Source of the DNA: Aquila chrysaetos chrysaetos
Lineage: Eukaryota; Chordata; Aves; Accipitriformes; Accipitridae
Assembly (NCBI RefSeq): GCF_900496995.4
Contig: NC_044014.1
Span: 6,770,001-6,834,000, forward strand
DNA length: 64,000 nt
Direction of reading: 5' to 3'
Below the pieces are notes generated by a model, which made no database searches, was not told the origin of the DNA, and saw nothing but the letters and a program-made list of their open reading frames with translations. Made by a program: the position numbers and the translations under genes. Shown here piece by piece: positions 1-10,303 of this stretch (positions are counted from its first letter, which is position 1; each line of letters opens with the position of its first letter).

Positions 1-1152
1 GAGACATGACAACATTGCAGAAGTAAGTACTGATCTTTGAAAACTAACAGGGGATGAGCAAGGCCCCAGAAAACAGGAGAAGTATTTGGGCTTCTAATTT
101 ACTGTTGTTTTCCAATGTCTGCAAAATCAAGGGGAGGTTATAGCTTATATATATTGATGAATCTGTGCCACCATCCTGAGCCTTAAAAAAGGGACGAAGG
201 AAGACTCAGGGAATTTTAGACCAGTCAGACCCTTTTCTTAAATGAAGAAAGAATAGAAAAAAATTATCAAGTATGTACTTTCAAGTACCTGCAAGACAAC
301 AAAATGTTAGGAAACAGTTAACATAATAAATTTAAGATTGAATCAATGCCTTTTCTTCTTATGACAGTCTAGCAGCCTTGGGCAATAGTGTATATCTACA
401 CTTAATATGACCTTTGATCCTGTCTCTTGTGATTTTCCCATACCTATTTAAGGAAATATGGTCCAGTTATGACACCTTCACAGTCCCAAATAGTTGGGAA
501 GTTTCTTCTATAGAGTGGTTACTAATGGTTAACTCATGAGTTTGGTACTATGCTATATCTTTACAGATGGCCTGAATAATGGAATAACAAGTGTACTTAG
601 TAAATTATCAAGCTAGAAGGGCCTGAAAGCCTACTGAGTATCAGGATTCCATTATGATATTATTGTGGCAAGTTGAGTAAATTATCTGAAATGGATGAAA
701 TGACTGGTAAGAGAAAAATTTCTAAGAGGAATGATCATCTGTATAAATACAAGCTCAGGAACAGCTGGTTAATCAGGAGTTCTGGGGTAATCCTAGATCA
801 TAAATTGATCAACCAACCAGTAACAAAAAAAGTAAAAAAAAATCCAGTTTTACTAAAATGAATACACAGGAGCATTATGTGTGAGACCTATGTGGTAATC
901 CTTTCACTCTACTATGAGTAAGACCTCAGTGGGAATACTATATTCAGTTTGATACAACCATTTCAAGAATTATCAACTGAAAACAGGCCAAAGGAAATCA
1001 AGGATAATCCAAAATTTAGAAGCTGTGATTTATGATTTGAAGAATTAGGATTCTTTAGACTAGTTTCTCATGGGAAACAGGAAAATAGTCTTGAAATACA
1101 TAAAAATTGCTGGAAAGAGGACAAGAATAACTGGTTTCTTTGTCCACTGTCA
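1..1152. other. Intergenic, nothing recognised
   Basis: AT-rich DNA with no open reading frame of convincing length or composition, no RNA gene and no repeat that I recognise. The only frame above 60 codons (673-861) is lysine-rich and without similarity to a family I know. Confidence 0.6.
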
Positions 1153-1360
1153 CTGAATCATAGAATGGTTGAGGTTGAAAGGTACCTGTGGTCTGACCCC
1201 TCTGCTCACAGCAAGGTCAGCTAGAGCAGGTTGCCCAGGACCATGTCCAGTGGGGTTTTGAGTATCTCCAAAGATGGTGACTCCACAGCCACTCTGGGCA
1301 ACCTGTGCCAGTGTTTGACCACCCTCACAATGAAAAAGTTTTTTCTTACCTTTGAGTGGA
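1153..1360 (-). mobile_element. CR1 LINE, 3' portion (left half of a split copy)
   Basis: The left edge reads as the reverse complement of the characteristic CR1 3' end (gaatcatagaatggttgagg). The usual inner CR1 sequence follows, including the segment around 'gcaggttgcccaggaccatgtccag' (quoted here only as a landmark at 1227-1250). The 3' end of the LINE is therefore at the left and the element lies on the minus strand. The copy is interrupted at 1360 by an LTR and resumes at 2503. It is 5'-truncated, as most avian CR1 copies are, and encodes no intact protein. Confidence 0.85.
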
Positions 1361-2502
1361 TGTATTGGTTTTGTTGGCAAGGTTTTGGTAGCGGGGGGGG
1401 GTTACAGGGGTGGCTTCTGTAAGAAGTTGCTGGAAGCTTCCCCTGTGTTCGAGAGAGAGAGCCAATACCAGCCGGCTCTAAGACGGACCCGCCGCTGGCC
1501 AAGGCCGAGCCAATCAGCGATAGCGGTAACGCCTCTGTGATAACATTTTTAAGAAGAAAAAAAAGTTGGGACAGGCAGATTCGGCAGCTGGAGAGAGGAG
1601 TGAGAACATGTAAGAGAAACAACTCTGCAGACACCAAGGTCAGTGAAGAAGGAGGGGGAGGAGATGCTCCAGGCGCCGGAGCAGAGATTCCCCTGCGGCC
1701 CGTGGTGAAGACCATGGTGAGGCAGGCTGTCCCCCTGCAGTCCATGGAGGTCCACGGGGGAGCAGATCTCCACCTGTAGCCCGTGGAGGACCCCACACCG
1801 GAGCAGGTGGGTGCCCGAAGAAGGCTGTGACCCCGTGGGAACCCTGCGCTGGAGCAGGTTCCTGGCAGGACCTGCGGATCTGTGGAGAGAGGAGCCCATG
1901 GAGCAGGTTTTCTGGCAGGACTTGTGACCCCGTGGGGGACCCACGCTGGAGCAGTGTGCTCCTGAAGGACTGCACACCGTGGAAAGGACCCATGCTGGAG
2001 CAGTTCGTGAAGAACTGCAGCCCGTGGGAAGGGCCCACGTTGGAGAAGTTCGTGGAGGACTGTCTCCCATGGGTGGGACCCCACGTTGGAGCAGGGAAGA
2101 GTGTGATGAGTCCTCCCCCTGAGGAGGATGAAGCGGCAGAAAACAACGTGTGATGAACTGACCGTAAACCCCATCCCCGTCCCCCTGTGCCGCTGGGGGG
2201 GTTGGTAGAGAAGCCGGGAGTGAAGTTGTGCCCGGGAAGAAGGGAGGGGTGGAGGGAAGGTGTTCTGAGATTTGGTTTTTTTCTCATTACCCTACTCTGG
2301 TTGATTTGTAATAAAGTGAGTTAATTTCCCCAAGTTGAGTCTGTTTTGCCCGTGACGGTAAGTGATGAGTGATATCTCTTCTGTCCTTATCTCGACCCAC
2401 AAGCTCTTTGTTATATTTTCTCTGCCCTGTCCAGCTGAGGAGGGGGAGTGATAGAACGGCTTTGGTGGGCACCTGGCAACCAGCCAGGGTCAACCCATCA
2501 CA
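1361..2502 (+). mobile_element. Solo LTR of an avian endogenous retrovirus, inserted in CR1
   Basis: The element starts TGTATTGG and ends CATCACA, the canonical TG...CA ends of an LTR. It is flanked by a perfect 5-bp target duplication GTGGA (1356-1360 and 2503-2507). The CR1 sequence reads continuously across the two flanks once the insert is removed. A polyadenylation signal AATAAA lies at 2310-2315, followed by an R/U5-like tail, which fixes the plus orientation. The last ~120 bases are clearly related to the right end of the element at 41262-41409 and, more distantly, to the U5 of the LTR ending at 45857. No gag, pol or env reading frame is attached, so this is a solo LTR formed by recombination. 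The several 100-300-codon frames on both strands inside it come from its GC-rich tandem repeats and are not genes. Confidence 0.88.
1930..2096 (+). repeat. Degenerate ~45-bp tandem repeat inside the LTR
   Basis: Units starting with CCGTGG or CCATGG begin at 1930, 1977, 2022 and 2067, giving spacings of 47, 45 and 45 bases. Each unit carries a variant of 'gacccacg(c/t)tggagcag' and ends near 'gaa/gga ctgca'. More diverged units extend upstream to about 1690. Because the period is a multiple of three, stop-free frames appear on both strands. Confidence 0.75.
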
Positions 2503-2667
2503 GTGGAATTTCCTGTATTTCAGTTTGTGCCCATTTCCTCTTGTCTTGTCACTGGACACTACTGAGAAGAGTCTGGCCCCATCTTCTTTTCTTCCTCCCA
2601 TCAGGCATTTATACACATTGATGAGATCCCCCCTGAGCCTTTTCTTTTAGAGGCTAAACAATCCCAC
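2503..2667 (-). mobile_element. CR1 LINE, right half of the split copy
   Basis: This is the continuation of the CR1 that starts at 1153, beginning with the second copy of the GTGGA duplication. It contains the familiar CR1 stretch around 'cactactgagaagagtctgg' and 'tttatacacattgatgagat' (minus-strand element read on plus). Similarity appears to stop near 2667. Confidence 0.82.
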
Positions 2668-2686
2668 GTCTTATCCCAGATAAGAC
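2668..2686. promoter_or_regulatory. Perfect GATA palindrome
   Basis: GTCTTATC-CCA-GATAAGAC is an 8-bp perfect inverted repeat with a 3-base spacer, placing two back-to-back GATAA core motifs. It sits exactly at the CR1 edge. A role in GATA-factor binding is inference only. Confidence 0.35.
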
Positions 2687-4650
2687 AAGAAGTAGTGAGC
2701 ATAATTGCAGGAGGAGTGAGTTAGACAGAAACAAAGAATTTGGATAAATAAGCATGGGAATAGGCTCCTCACTGAAATTAGCTGGGCAATATCCACCACT
2801 AGTGTTTTTAAGAACAGGTTGGGCAAGACAGGAATGAGGTAATGTGATCTCTTCCTATTCACAACCTATGACGATTTGTTGCAACCTTACTTTTTAATCT
2901 CAGTCTCTTTGCCCATCTCCACATTCCTTAACCTTCTTTTCATCCACCCCATTCTTTCTTCTTTCGTGCATATATATCTACCAAGTAGTAGCAGAAGTGC
3001 CTGTCAAGGCATAGCAACACCACAGAATTGCAAATACTTGCCAGCTAACCAGAAATTGCAACATTCATCCTACTTAACCCACTTCGCTTGCTGCTTTTCT
3101 TCCAGTTGGGTTCTGAGTGTTCAGAATGATGGTCTTAATGTCATGTCCTATGCTCAGGTTTTGTGAGGTTATTTAATTTAAACCTGCCTCATTATAAATA
3201 ATGTGCAAATTGAACTTAAGCATCCAGATCCACCTGAGAAACGGTAGGCTTTTAAAATTTCAGGCCAACGGATTCTAGCACATCCTTAAGGCTGTAGATA
3301 CTTCGTCAGAAAGTTTGGGCCATAGCCTCCCAATTTATTGTTTTAATTAAGAAAAAATGCCTCCTTCACAAGACTTTTTTTTTTGTGCTGTTTACTGATG
3401 CTTTTTTTCTAGGCATCTGTTGTCCAAACATACTTTAAAACTTGAGGGAGATTTTTTCAATGTTTTCCAAAAAGGCAATGAATAAGCAATGTAAAGAAAA
3501 AGGTTCACACAGACAAGAGGAAAAAAGCCTGGCATTCTATTTTTCCCCACTCAGCCATGCTTACTTCTTTACAGAAGCAATAGCTCTGAATGTGCCATAA
3601 AAACCCCAACCCCTAAAAATGAGAAAACAAACATGAGCAAGTCCCCAGATAACTTTCCTGCTCAACTAAAAGGGTTTGAAATGAGGTGTCTGAGACCAAC
3701 TTGTGCATTATGCATGCAATTGTTCTGTTTGGCTGATTTGATTTGCCTCAAGCCTCGATGTTAATTATAGTGAAAAAGATAAATACAGACTCTATATAAA
3801 TTTGCTAACTATCTTAAAAATAGATGCTACTACCCTACTCTTAATCAATCACAGCATCCACAGGCAAATGCAATTTAAAGCTAACAAGAACAGCTGTGGT
3901 TACAGGTTTGATTCTCAGTTGGAGTATGTCATTTTAAGTAGCCATGTATCCTTCAGTTTTGTTCAATGTATTTGGAGTCAGCTTATGGAAGATAAAATAA
4001 AAAATTATGTCCTGCCACAGCAGTATAATGCCTATGGGAAAAGGATTCAGGAAGGACTGGGAGTCAGCATCACTGGGTTATACTACTGATACTGCAAATA
4101 ATTTACCATGCCACTTGTAAACTCGAATCATAGGCATATGACCTGGCCCTGTGGAGCATTTCATGACTGGAGAGCACTTTGGAATCATATAATTAAAATA
4201 CTAGATAAGTACACATAAGAGCATGCAAAGTTCCATGAGATGGAAATTAGGTGAAAAATAATCCCCAACCATTGTGATAATAGGATGAATTTATGTGGAC
4301 AGTACTCCATTATCCAAAGCCCAATTTTTGCTCTATGCTTTACATGTCCTCTTCTTACAGTCCAATTTGTTCAAGAGAAGGTTGCATCAGCTATCATATC
4401 AAAAAAGTTGGAGCAACCCTTAGAGTCAGATGGTTGTGACTTCTTGGCAGATTTTGTTGCTGACATAAGTCACTTTAAAATAGAATATGCAATCACTCCG
4501 TCTCAGGGAAAAAGTGGCTTATATGAATTCTGGCCTGGCCTGGCTTATGAGAAATAGCACCCTTGACAAAAGAAAGATTTACTGAATAATTGATTGCAAT
4601 TTTAATGTCTTGCTCTTTTAAAACGAGTCTTTCAGAAATCAAAGTGTAGA
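2687..4650. other. Intergenic, nothing recognised
   Basis: AT-rich unique-looking DNA. Frames such as 2876-3166 and 3802-4089 lack family similarity and look like chance. I see no RNA gene. Confidence 0.55.
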
Positions 4651-4654
4651 TATA

Positions 4655-4720
4655 CCAATGTTGGTCAGAAGGGACCTCTGAAGACCATTAGTCCAACCTT
4701 CTACTTGAAGCAGCACTTTA
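4655..4720 (-). mobile_element. Short diverged CR1 fragment
   Basis: 'gaagggacctctgaagacca' followed by 'tagtccaacctt' is the conserved near-3' segment of CR1 read in reverse complement. The match is short and eroded, so the edges are approximate. Confidence 0.6.
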
Positions 4721-5340
4721 TTAAAAAGCGGAGCTGAAATATTATATTTTGCTGGTCCTCAGAAGACTCACAGTACAGCTCCCCAGTGCCTTGTAAGGAA
4801 AAATCACTCTGCAACAAAGTAGTGGAACTACTTAACGCCTGCTCTTATTTTGTAGTGAAGAGTTTCAGATGTGTCTTGCTAGCCTACACTCATAAGACCA
4901 CCACCTATACTGCACTGAAAATGATGCTTATGTGCCATAAGACTGATAGAAACATACCTGCTCTGGCACAGAAGTGCCTACCTTGGTGACTGTCCCTGTT
5001 TCTTGCGCTGGTCTCTGATGGGATTTTTTCATATCATGTTCATATATTCATGTAAAATTGCTAAGTTAGAACAAGAACCTGTATTTCTTAGTGCCGTAGC
5101 GGACATGAATAAAATCAAGGCAATTAAGGAGTTTCGTTTCTTTCATAGAATTGTTTCTATATTGACAGTAGGTATTGTAAAAAAAAAAAAACAAACCCCA
5201 AACCAAACAAACGTCAAACCTGGAACTGCTGGTGGTTTTCTGCAACGTGAGCTGCGACCTGCTGTGGCACAAATCGGTTGTGTCACCTCTCCGCTCATCG
5301 TTCCACGCTCAACCCTCTGTGCTTAATTAAAAATATACTT
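4721..5340. other. Intergenic, nothing recognised
   Basis: No gene. A run of twelve A and several A-rich blocks occur near 5179-5210. The sequence becomes richer in CpG towards 5240. Confidence 0.5.
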
Positions 5341-5344
5341 TAAA

Positions 5345-5600
5345 GTGGCTGCTCTAGAAAGAGGAGCCGAGCCCGTAAGTGCCCCCCGCCCCCTGATTCC
5401 AAAGGCAGGGATCCGGGAGGCAGCGCCGGGTTTTGCCCGAGCGGCTGCAGGAGGGAGGCGGCGGTGGCGGCACCATCCGCGGGGCTCCGTTGCCCTCTGC
5501 TGGTGGCTGGGGACCGTTCTCCTCCCGGGTTCGACGTCAAGTTGCTGTTGACGTCATACACGGAGCTAAGAAGCGCATACAACGGCGACAGGCGGCTGGA
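5345..5600. promoter_or_regulatory. Small orphan CpG island with CRE and CTCF-like sites
   Basis: A ~250-base island of high GC and many CpG in AT-rich surroundings. It carries a perfect cAMP-response element TGACGTCA at 5549-5556, a one-mismatch copy (CGACGTCA) at 5532-5539 exactly 17 bases upstream, and a CTCF-type core (GCCCTCTGCTGGTGGC) at 5492-5507. A splice-donor-like GTAAGT lies at 5372. No coding exon that I recognise is attached on either strand. It could be the promoter of an unannotated transcript, a distal enhancer or an insulator between BAG3 and its left neighbour. Confidence 0.55.
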
Positions 5601-8600
5601 ATGAACAATTGGGCCGTATTTTCTACTTGCAGTAATGCAACTGTATCAGGTGGCCCTGAGCAAGATAATGTAAATGCTGGTTTTAGTAATAATGCTGTAA
5701 TGGCCCGTTTTCTTTACGTAACTGTTGGCTGCATGATGAATGCTAAATTACCGTTTACTGACTTTGTTAGTTTCTTCCACTGATTGGATTTTGCCTTTAT
5801 CAGAGCACCATGTAGCAAATAAAGTTCGTTAGAAACATATTTCTTGGCTCAAGCCCAAGTAACTTCAGTTTTTTAGATTTTGAATTTGAAAGATTCTCAG
5901 AGCTTGGTTTTGCCAAGATGTGCCTTCTTCACATGACCTGCTTGAATCACACCTGAAATGTCCATATGAACTAATACACAAATTGGTCTTTTCTTCCTCC
6001 ATCATTTACATCAATGTACTCAGATTCTGTTCCAACTTCTGGCAACAAAGGATGCTTCAGCTGTGCAATCCTTGAGACAGAAAATCCACCAGGGAGAACA
6101 GGGAAAATTGTAAGCACAAAAGGCTGTCTGACTTTTCTGCTCCTATGTGAGAGTACTGTGACAGGAAAGGATGCCTCAGGAGTGGTTTACACTGATAGAT
6201 CAGGCTCTGTCAACAACTACTGGAGACTCATGCAGAGCTCCCAGCAGAAAAATTGTGGACAAAAAACCAAAAATATCACCGTGTGACACTGGTAGAATTT
6301 TATCTCCTAACTGAAAGAGCTTGGATGGTACAAAATCTGAATCAATCAATTATAAAAATAAAAGCTTTAAGCCTCCCTGTAAAAAATCTGAGAACACATG
6401 TTTTAGTTGAATGGAATCAAGACAATCTAGAGTAATTTGCTTGGAGTGGTGATCACAAGGAACAAGTCACTCTCTAAGCAACCAGAATCAACATCATGAA
6501 GGTTTCTTCTTCCATCACCCTTCTCTGCATGCTGCTTAGATACAGATCCTCTGCTAAACTGGTGTCAGTGAGTCTTCCCAAGCAGTGTGTCCTGAAGCTA
6601 ACAAACCACAAGCATATAAGGGGCAGTTTGTACCTCTCAGCTATTGCCCCAGTTAAGCCATGTGTCTGAAAACACCTCTGTAAGTTATGCACTAGTGCCT
6701 TTTTCAAGAACTGACAAAAACAAGAAAGCATGACTTACAGTAAAAAAATAATGTACTGGTTTATCAGAAGAAAGCTCAATACACATTCACAAATAATAAA
6801 GATGTAGCTAAATTCCACATTCCTTATTCAATAAAAGCACAAATTCAAGTGAATGAGTAAAAGCTGTAAACCTTTTCTGCATGAGTATTAATATAGGGCC
6901 TGATTTTGTAAAGGGCTGATTCATTCCCTCCTATTGAAAAGCCAAGCCTACCATATAAAAGCTAACCTGTTAAATAATCTCAAAAGTAGGTGTCACTGAG
7001 AATAAGGTTTTTAAAACTACACCTTTTCTCAGTGTTTTTTCCACTTTAATTTACTATCCTTTCCCTCAGTTAGGTTGTGCTCAGTTTCAAGCCTGCAGGA
7101 AATTAAGGACTGCTGTTAGTGTTCAGCCTAGAAGAGCTGCTAGAAACAGTCAAGGCTTGTTCTGCCCGAGTCTGCAGGCTTGTGTTTCTTTTGAGGCAGG
7201 TAGAGATTGATGGATTAGGACTGTTAGAGTTAAGCTTTGGAATGAGGATTAGAGTTGTGGTTATGGAACAAAGAGGTGCAGAAATGAGCCGATGGCTTTC
7301 TTTTTTGTTTATAAGGTGTGAACCGAACTCTAATCCTTCTGCTAGGGAATTACTCTTTGTGTAGATGCCCAACTGGAAATGGTTATTGGTTTTATGTGAA
7401 GCTTGAGCATGTCATGTGCAAGTAGGGTTCTACAAAACCTAGTTTGGAAGCCAAATCTGAAAGTATCTCAGCTTTTAAAATGCTGGATATGTCAATAATG
7501 TTTGTTATAACTAAAACTGTAGGAACCCAAGGCCTCCAATACTCTGCAAATCTGCATTAACCTGACACCTTTTATAAGCTTTTAAAAAAAAAAAATCACA
7601 GGAATGCAGGCATCTACTAGAGCCTGCCACCACAGCATGTAAGCATCCTGCCAACATGTTTACTCACTGCTGTAATGAACACATGCAAGATTAGAAAGTT
7701 TGTTTAACTATTACTGGAAACCATTTTCCATCACAGTCCTTTCAGCTGCTTTACAAATATTGCAGGAGGAAATTCTGCCTTTGGGCTCATCCGCTTGGAA
7801 CGTGTAATGGTGGTGCAGTAAGACTTAGCAGTGCCGAGCTGTAACCCCGGGGAGCTCCTCATGTGAGTGCACTGTAGATCGCTATGAGAGTAACATACAG
7901 GAACATTAAGTGACATGAGCAACACCAAGGGAAGTAAGACTCACAGCCTATCCTGGTTCTCTCGTCAAGCAACATCATGTAATGTGCTTCAGATTATGTT
8001 TGCCTGTGCTATGGCACAACTACATTATAGTTGCAAGCACCAAAATAGGAATGTGTGGACATAAGTGAGTTGGTATGGTCACACTGTAAATCAGAGGCAT
8101 AGGAGGAACTAGAACTTAGTGATGCAGAGAGCCAGTTTCTCAGCTCTATCAAATAAGTATCCTGTAATTTCATAGCCATATATTGTTTTTTAGTGTAGTC
8201 AAGCATAAACTATTTAAGGCAGGGATTGCCTATGCATGTAATTGTATGTTATGTAACAAGAGTGATGTGTCTAATAGTTACTGTAAAAAAAAAGTATAAT
8301 AATAACAATTGCTAGGATTTCTGCCTTGCCTAATAGTGCATATTTTCCTTGAAGTAATCAGGGACTTGTTGCTAGGTAGTTAATATTTAAGGTACCTTAA
8401 ATATTTTAATGTGTCTATGCCTGCTGTTTCTAGGCAGCAATATTTGTTTATGATATTGTTATACAACCCTTTCTACCTTATATCCTTTATTTAGTGTAAT
8501 CTAATATATCTATACAGTTAAATTTCAGTCCTGGTGATACTTTTTTTTCACAGAGTAGCATACTGAAGTAACTAGTGTTAAGAATGATAAAATATCTCTG

Positions 8601-9709
8601 TTGTAGCAGATTTATTCGTCAGGATGCACCGCTAGCATTTTTTTTCTTTCTTTGTACAACCTTCAAAACTGAATAAAATACCTAAATGAGGCCATTTAAA
8701 AGTTGGTAGTGTTTCTGTGCGCTTTCAGCACCTATTGCAGATGCTTACATGTTTCAAAAGTACAAAATTCCAAAGTTTTAAAGTAAATCATATGATTTCA
8801 GTATTTTGGGTGGAAAGAAGCCTAATTTGGATTGAATTACAGTTACCTTTATCTTTGTCCTCATGCTTCCAGGCATGTTCCATCTTAAGAGTTGGCTTTA
8901 CACCTGGTATGCAGGCATGCAGAAATTTTGATAAACATTTGAATTTAATGGCTGAGGATCAAGATCACCTTTAATTGGACAGCTAAATTAAGTTGAACCC
9001 CCAACTTTTGACCAAGCTCTCTAAATTGTTAAGAGAAATCTTCACATGCAAATCTGCTCTATCTCACTCTTTCCTAAGAGGTAATAGGCCAAGAGAAAGA
9101 AAGAAAGGTTTCATGGTAGTTGGAAAGACGGTTGAGGAGAGCAGAAATGGAGATGAGACGAGCTCATCAGAAATGATGACACTGAGGGAAGCTCCTGGGG
9201 CCAACACCTACTAAAATGCTTAACTAGGGATATGTGTTATCATTTCATCAATCCTTTGGAAGTAAAAAAAATCTCCATATTTTTGGCCACTGGGCAACAC
9301 TGCTTTAGGTTTTCCTTGGTTTAATCTCAATTTTATTTAAATAAAATAGAAAAACTCGCACTGGGTTAAATGTTATGGCTCTTATTAACAGATTTTACAT
9401 GCTGAGCAGTGCACTTGGAGAGGCAAGAGAGACTATTGATGCCTCATATTCTTTGCCACAGATCTATATGGGCTGCAGAAAACATACATTATCTGCCTAC
9501 TAACCCTGTGGGAAACGCACAGGAGAATTATTCCAGATATTGCTCATTTCTGCAGATGGAAGGAGCTGAGCTTTCCTGACAAGACAGAAATGGATGGGAA
9601 CTCAAAGTTCACCAAATGATGAAAAGCAATAAATCAGGGCTTCAAATAATCCATGTAGATGATTTTGCAAATCTAAACTGTACACTGTCAGGTGCTGCAG
9701 AAATACAGT
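5601..9709. other. Intergenic, nothing recognised
   Basis: About 4 kb of AT-rich DNA with only short frames of no recognisable family (for example 6014-6286, 7119-7364, 8717-8974). No RNA gene or repeat family was recognised. Confidence 0.5.
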
Positions 9710-10298
9710 TGTAAGAGACTGAATTGTTATCTCAAGCCGTTTGTCTCAAAAGATTGTTAGGTATGAGGGACTGGACTGTCATCTCAAGGAACTGTGAACT
9801 GTTTATCTCGAGCCCTTTGTCTCTGAGATGGCCTGTTTAAGCAGGACACTCCTCTGTCCATAAGGACGATTACCAGGCCATTGAGGCATCCAGGGGAGGA
9901 AACGGGGCCAGAGCTAAGATACTGGTTTCTGGTGTTGATCACGCGAAGGTTGTGTGATAGACGAAACCTGCAGTGCATGACATCATCGAAATATGCCCTA
10001 TAAAAACCGTGGAGAGAAGCCGTGGGGGCTCCCGCCACCGAAGAATTGAAGATTGAGGACCAACGGGATGCCGCTGGATCCCTGGTGGTGACCATCCTTG
10101 CAATCCTATCCCGACAGCTTGCTTGATTTCTGCCTTTTCTTCCATTCTATCCTATTGCCACTATTTTCTCCACTATTTTCCACTTTTGGTACTTTTGATA
10201 ATAAAAGTTCTTTTGGGTATATGGCATTTGACCTTGTTTGTGTCTTAATCTCGCTCTTGGGATCATATCGAAACCTTCCCCGACATTGGATCGGGACA
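9710..10298 (+). mobile_element. Solo LTR of an endogenous retrovirus
   Basis: The element begins TGTAAGAG and ends GGGACA. It is bounded by a perfect 5-bp target duplication ACAGT (9705-9709 and 10299-10303). It has a TATA box (CTATAAAAAC near 9998-10007) and, about 200 bases on, a polyadenylation signal AATAAA at 10200-10205. That U3-R-U5 order fixes the plus orientation. Repeated words (tctcaag/tctcgagcc followed by tttgtctc) occur in U3. No internal retroviral sequence adjoins it. It does not resemble the other two LTRs in the window. Confidence 0.85.
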
Positions 10299-10303
10299 AC
10301 AGT

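Noticed and set aside
1221..2287. Frames of 173-317 codons on the minus strand
   Set aside because: Contained in the LTR/CR1 nest and generated by 45-bp repeats; no retroviral protein signature.
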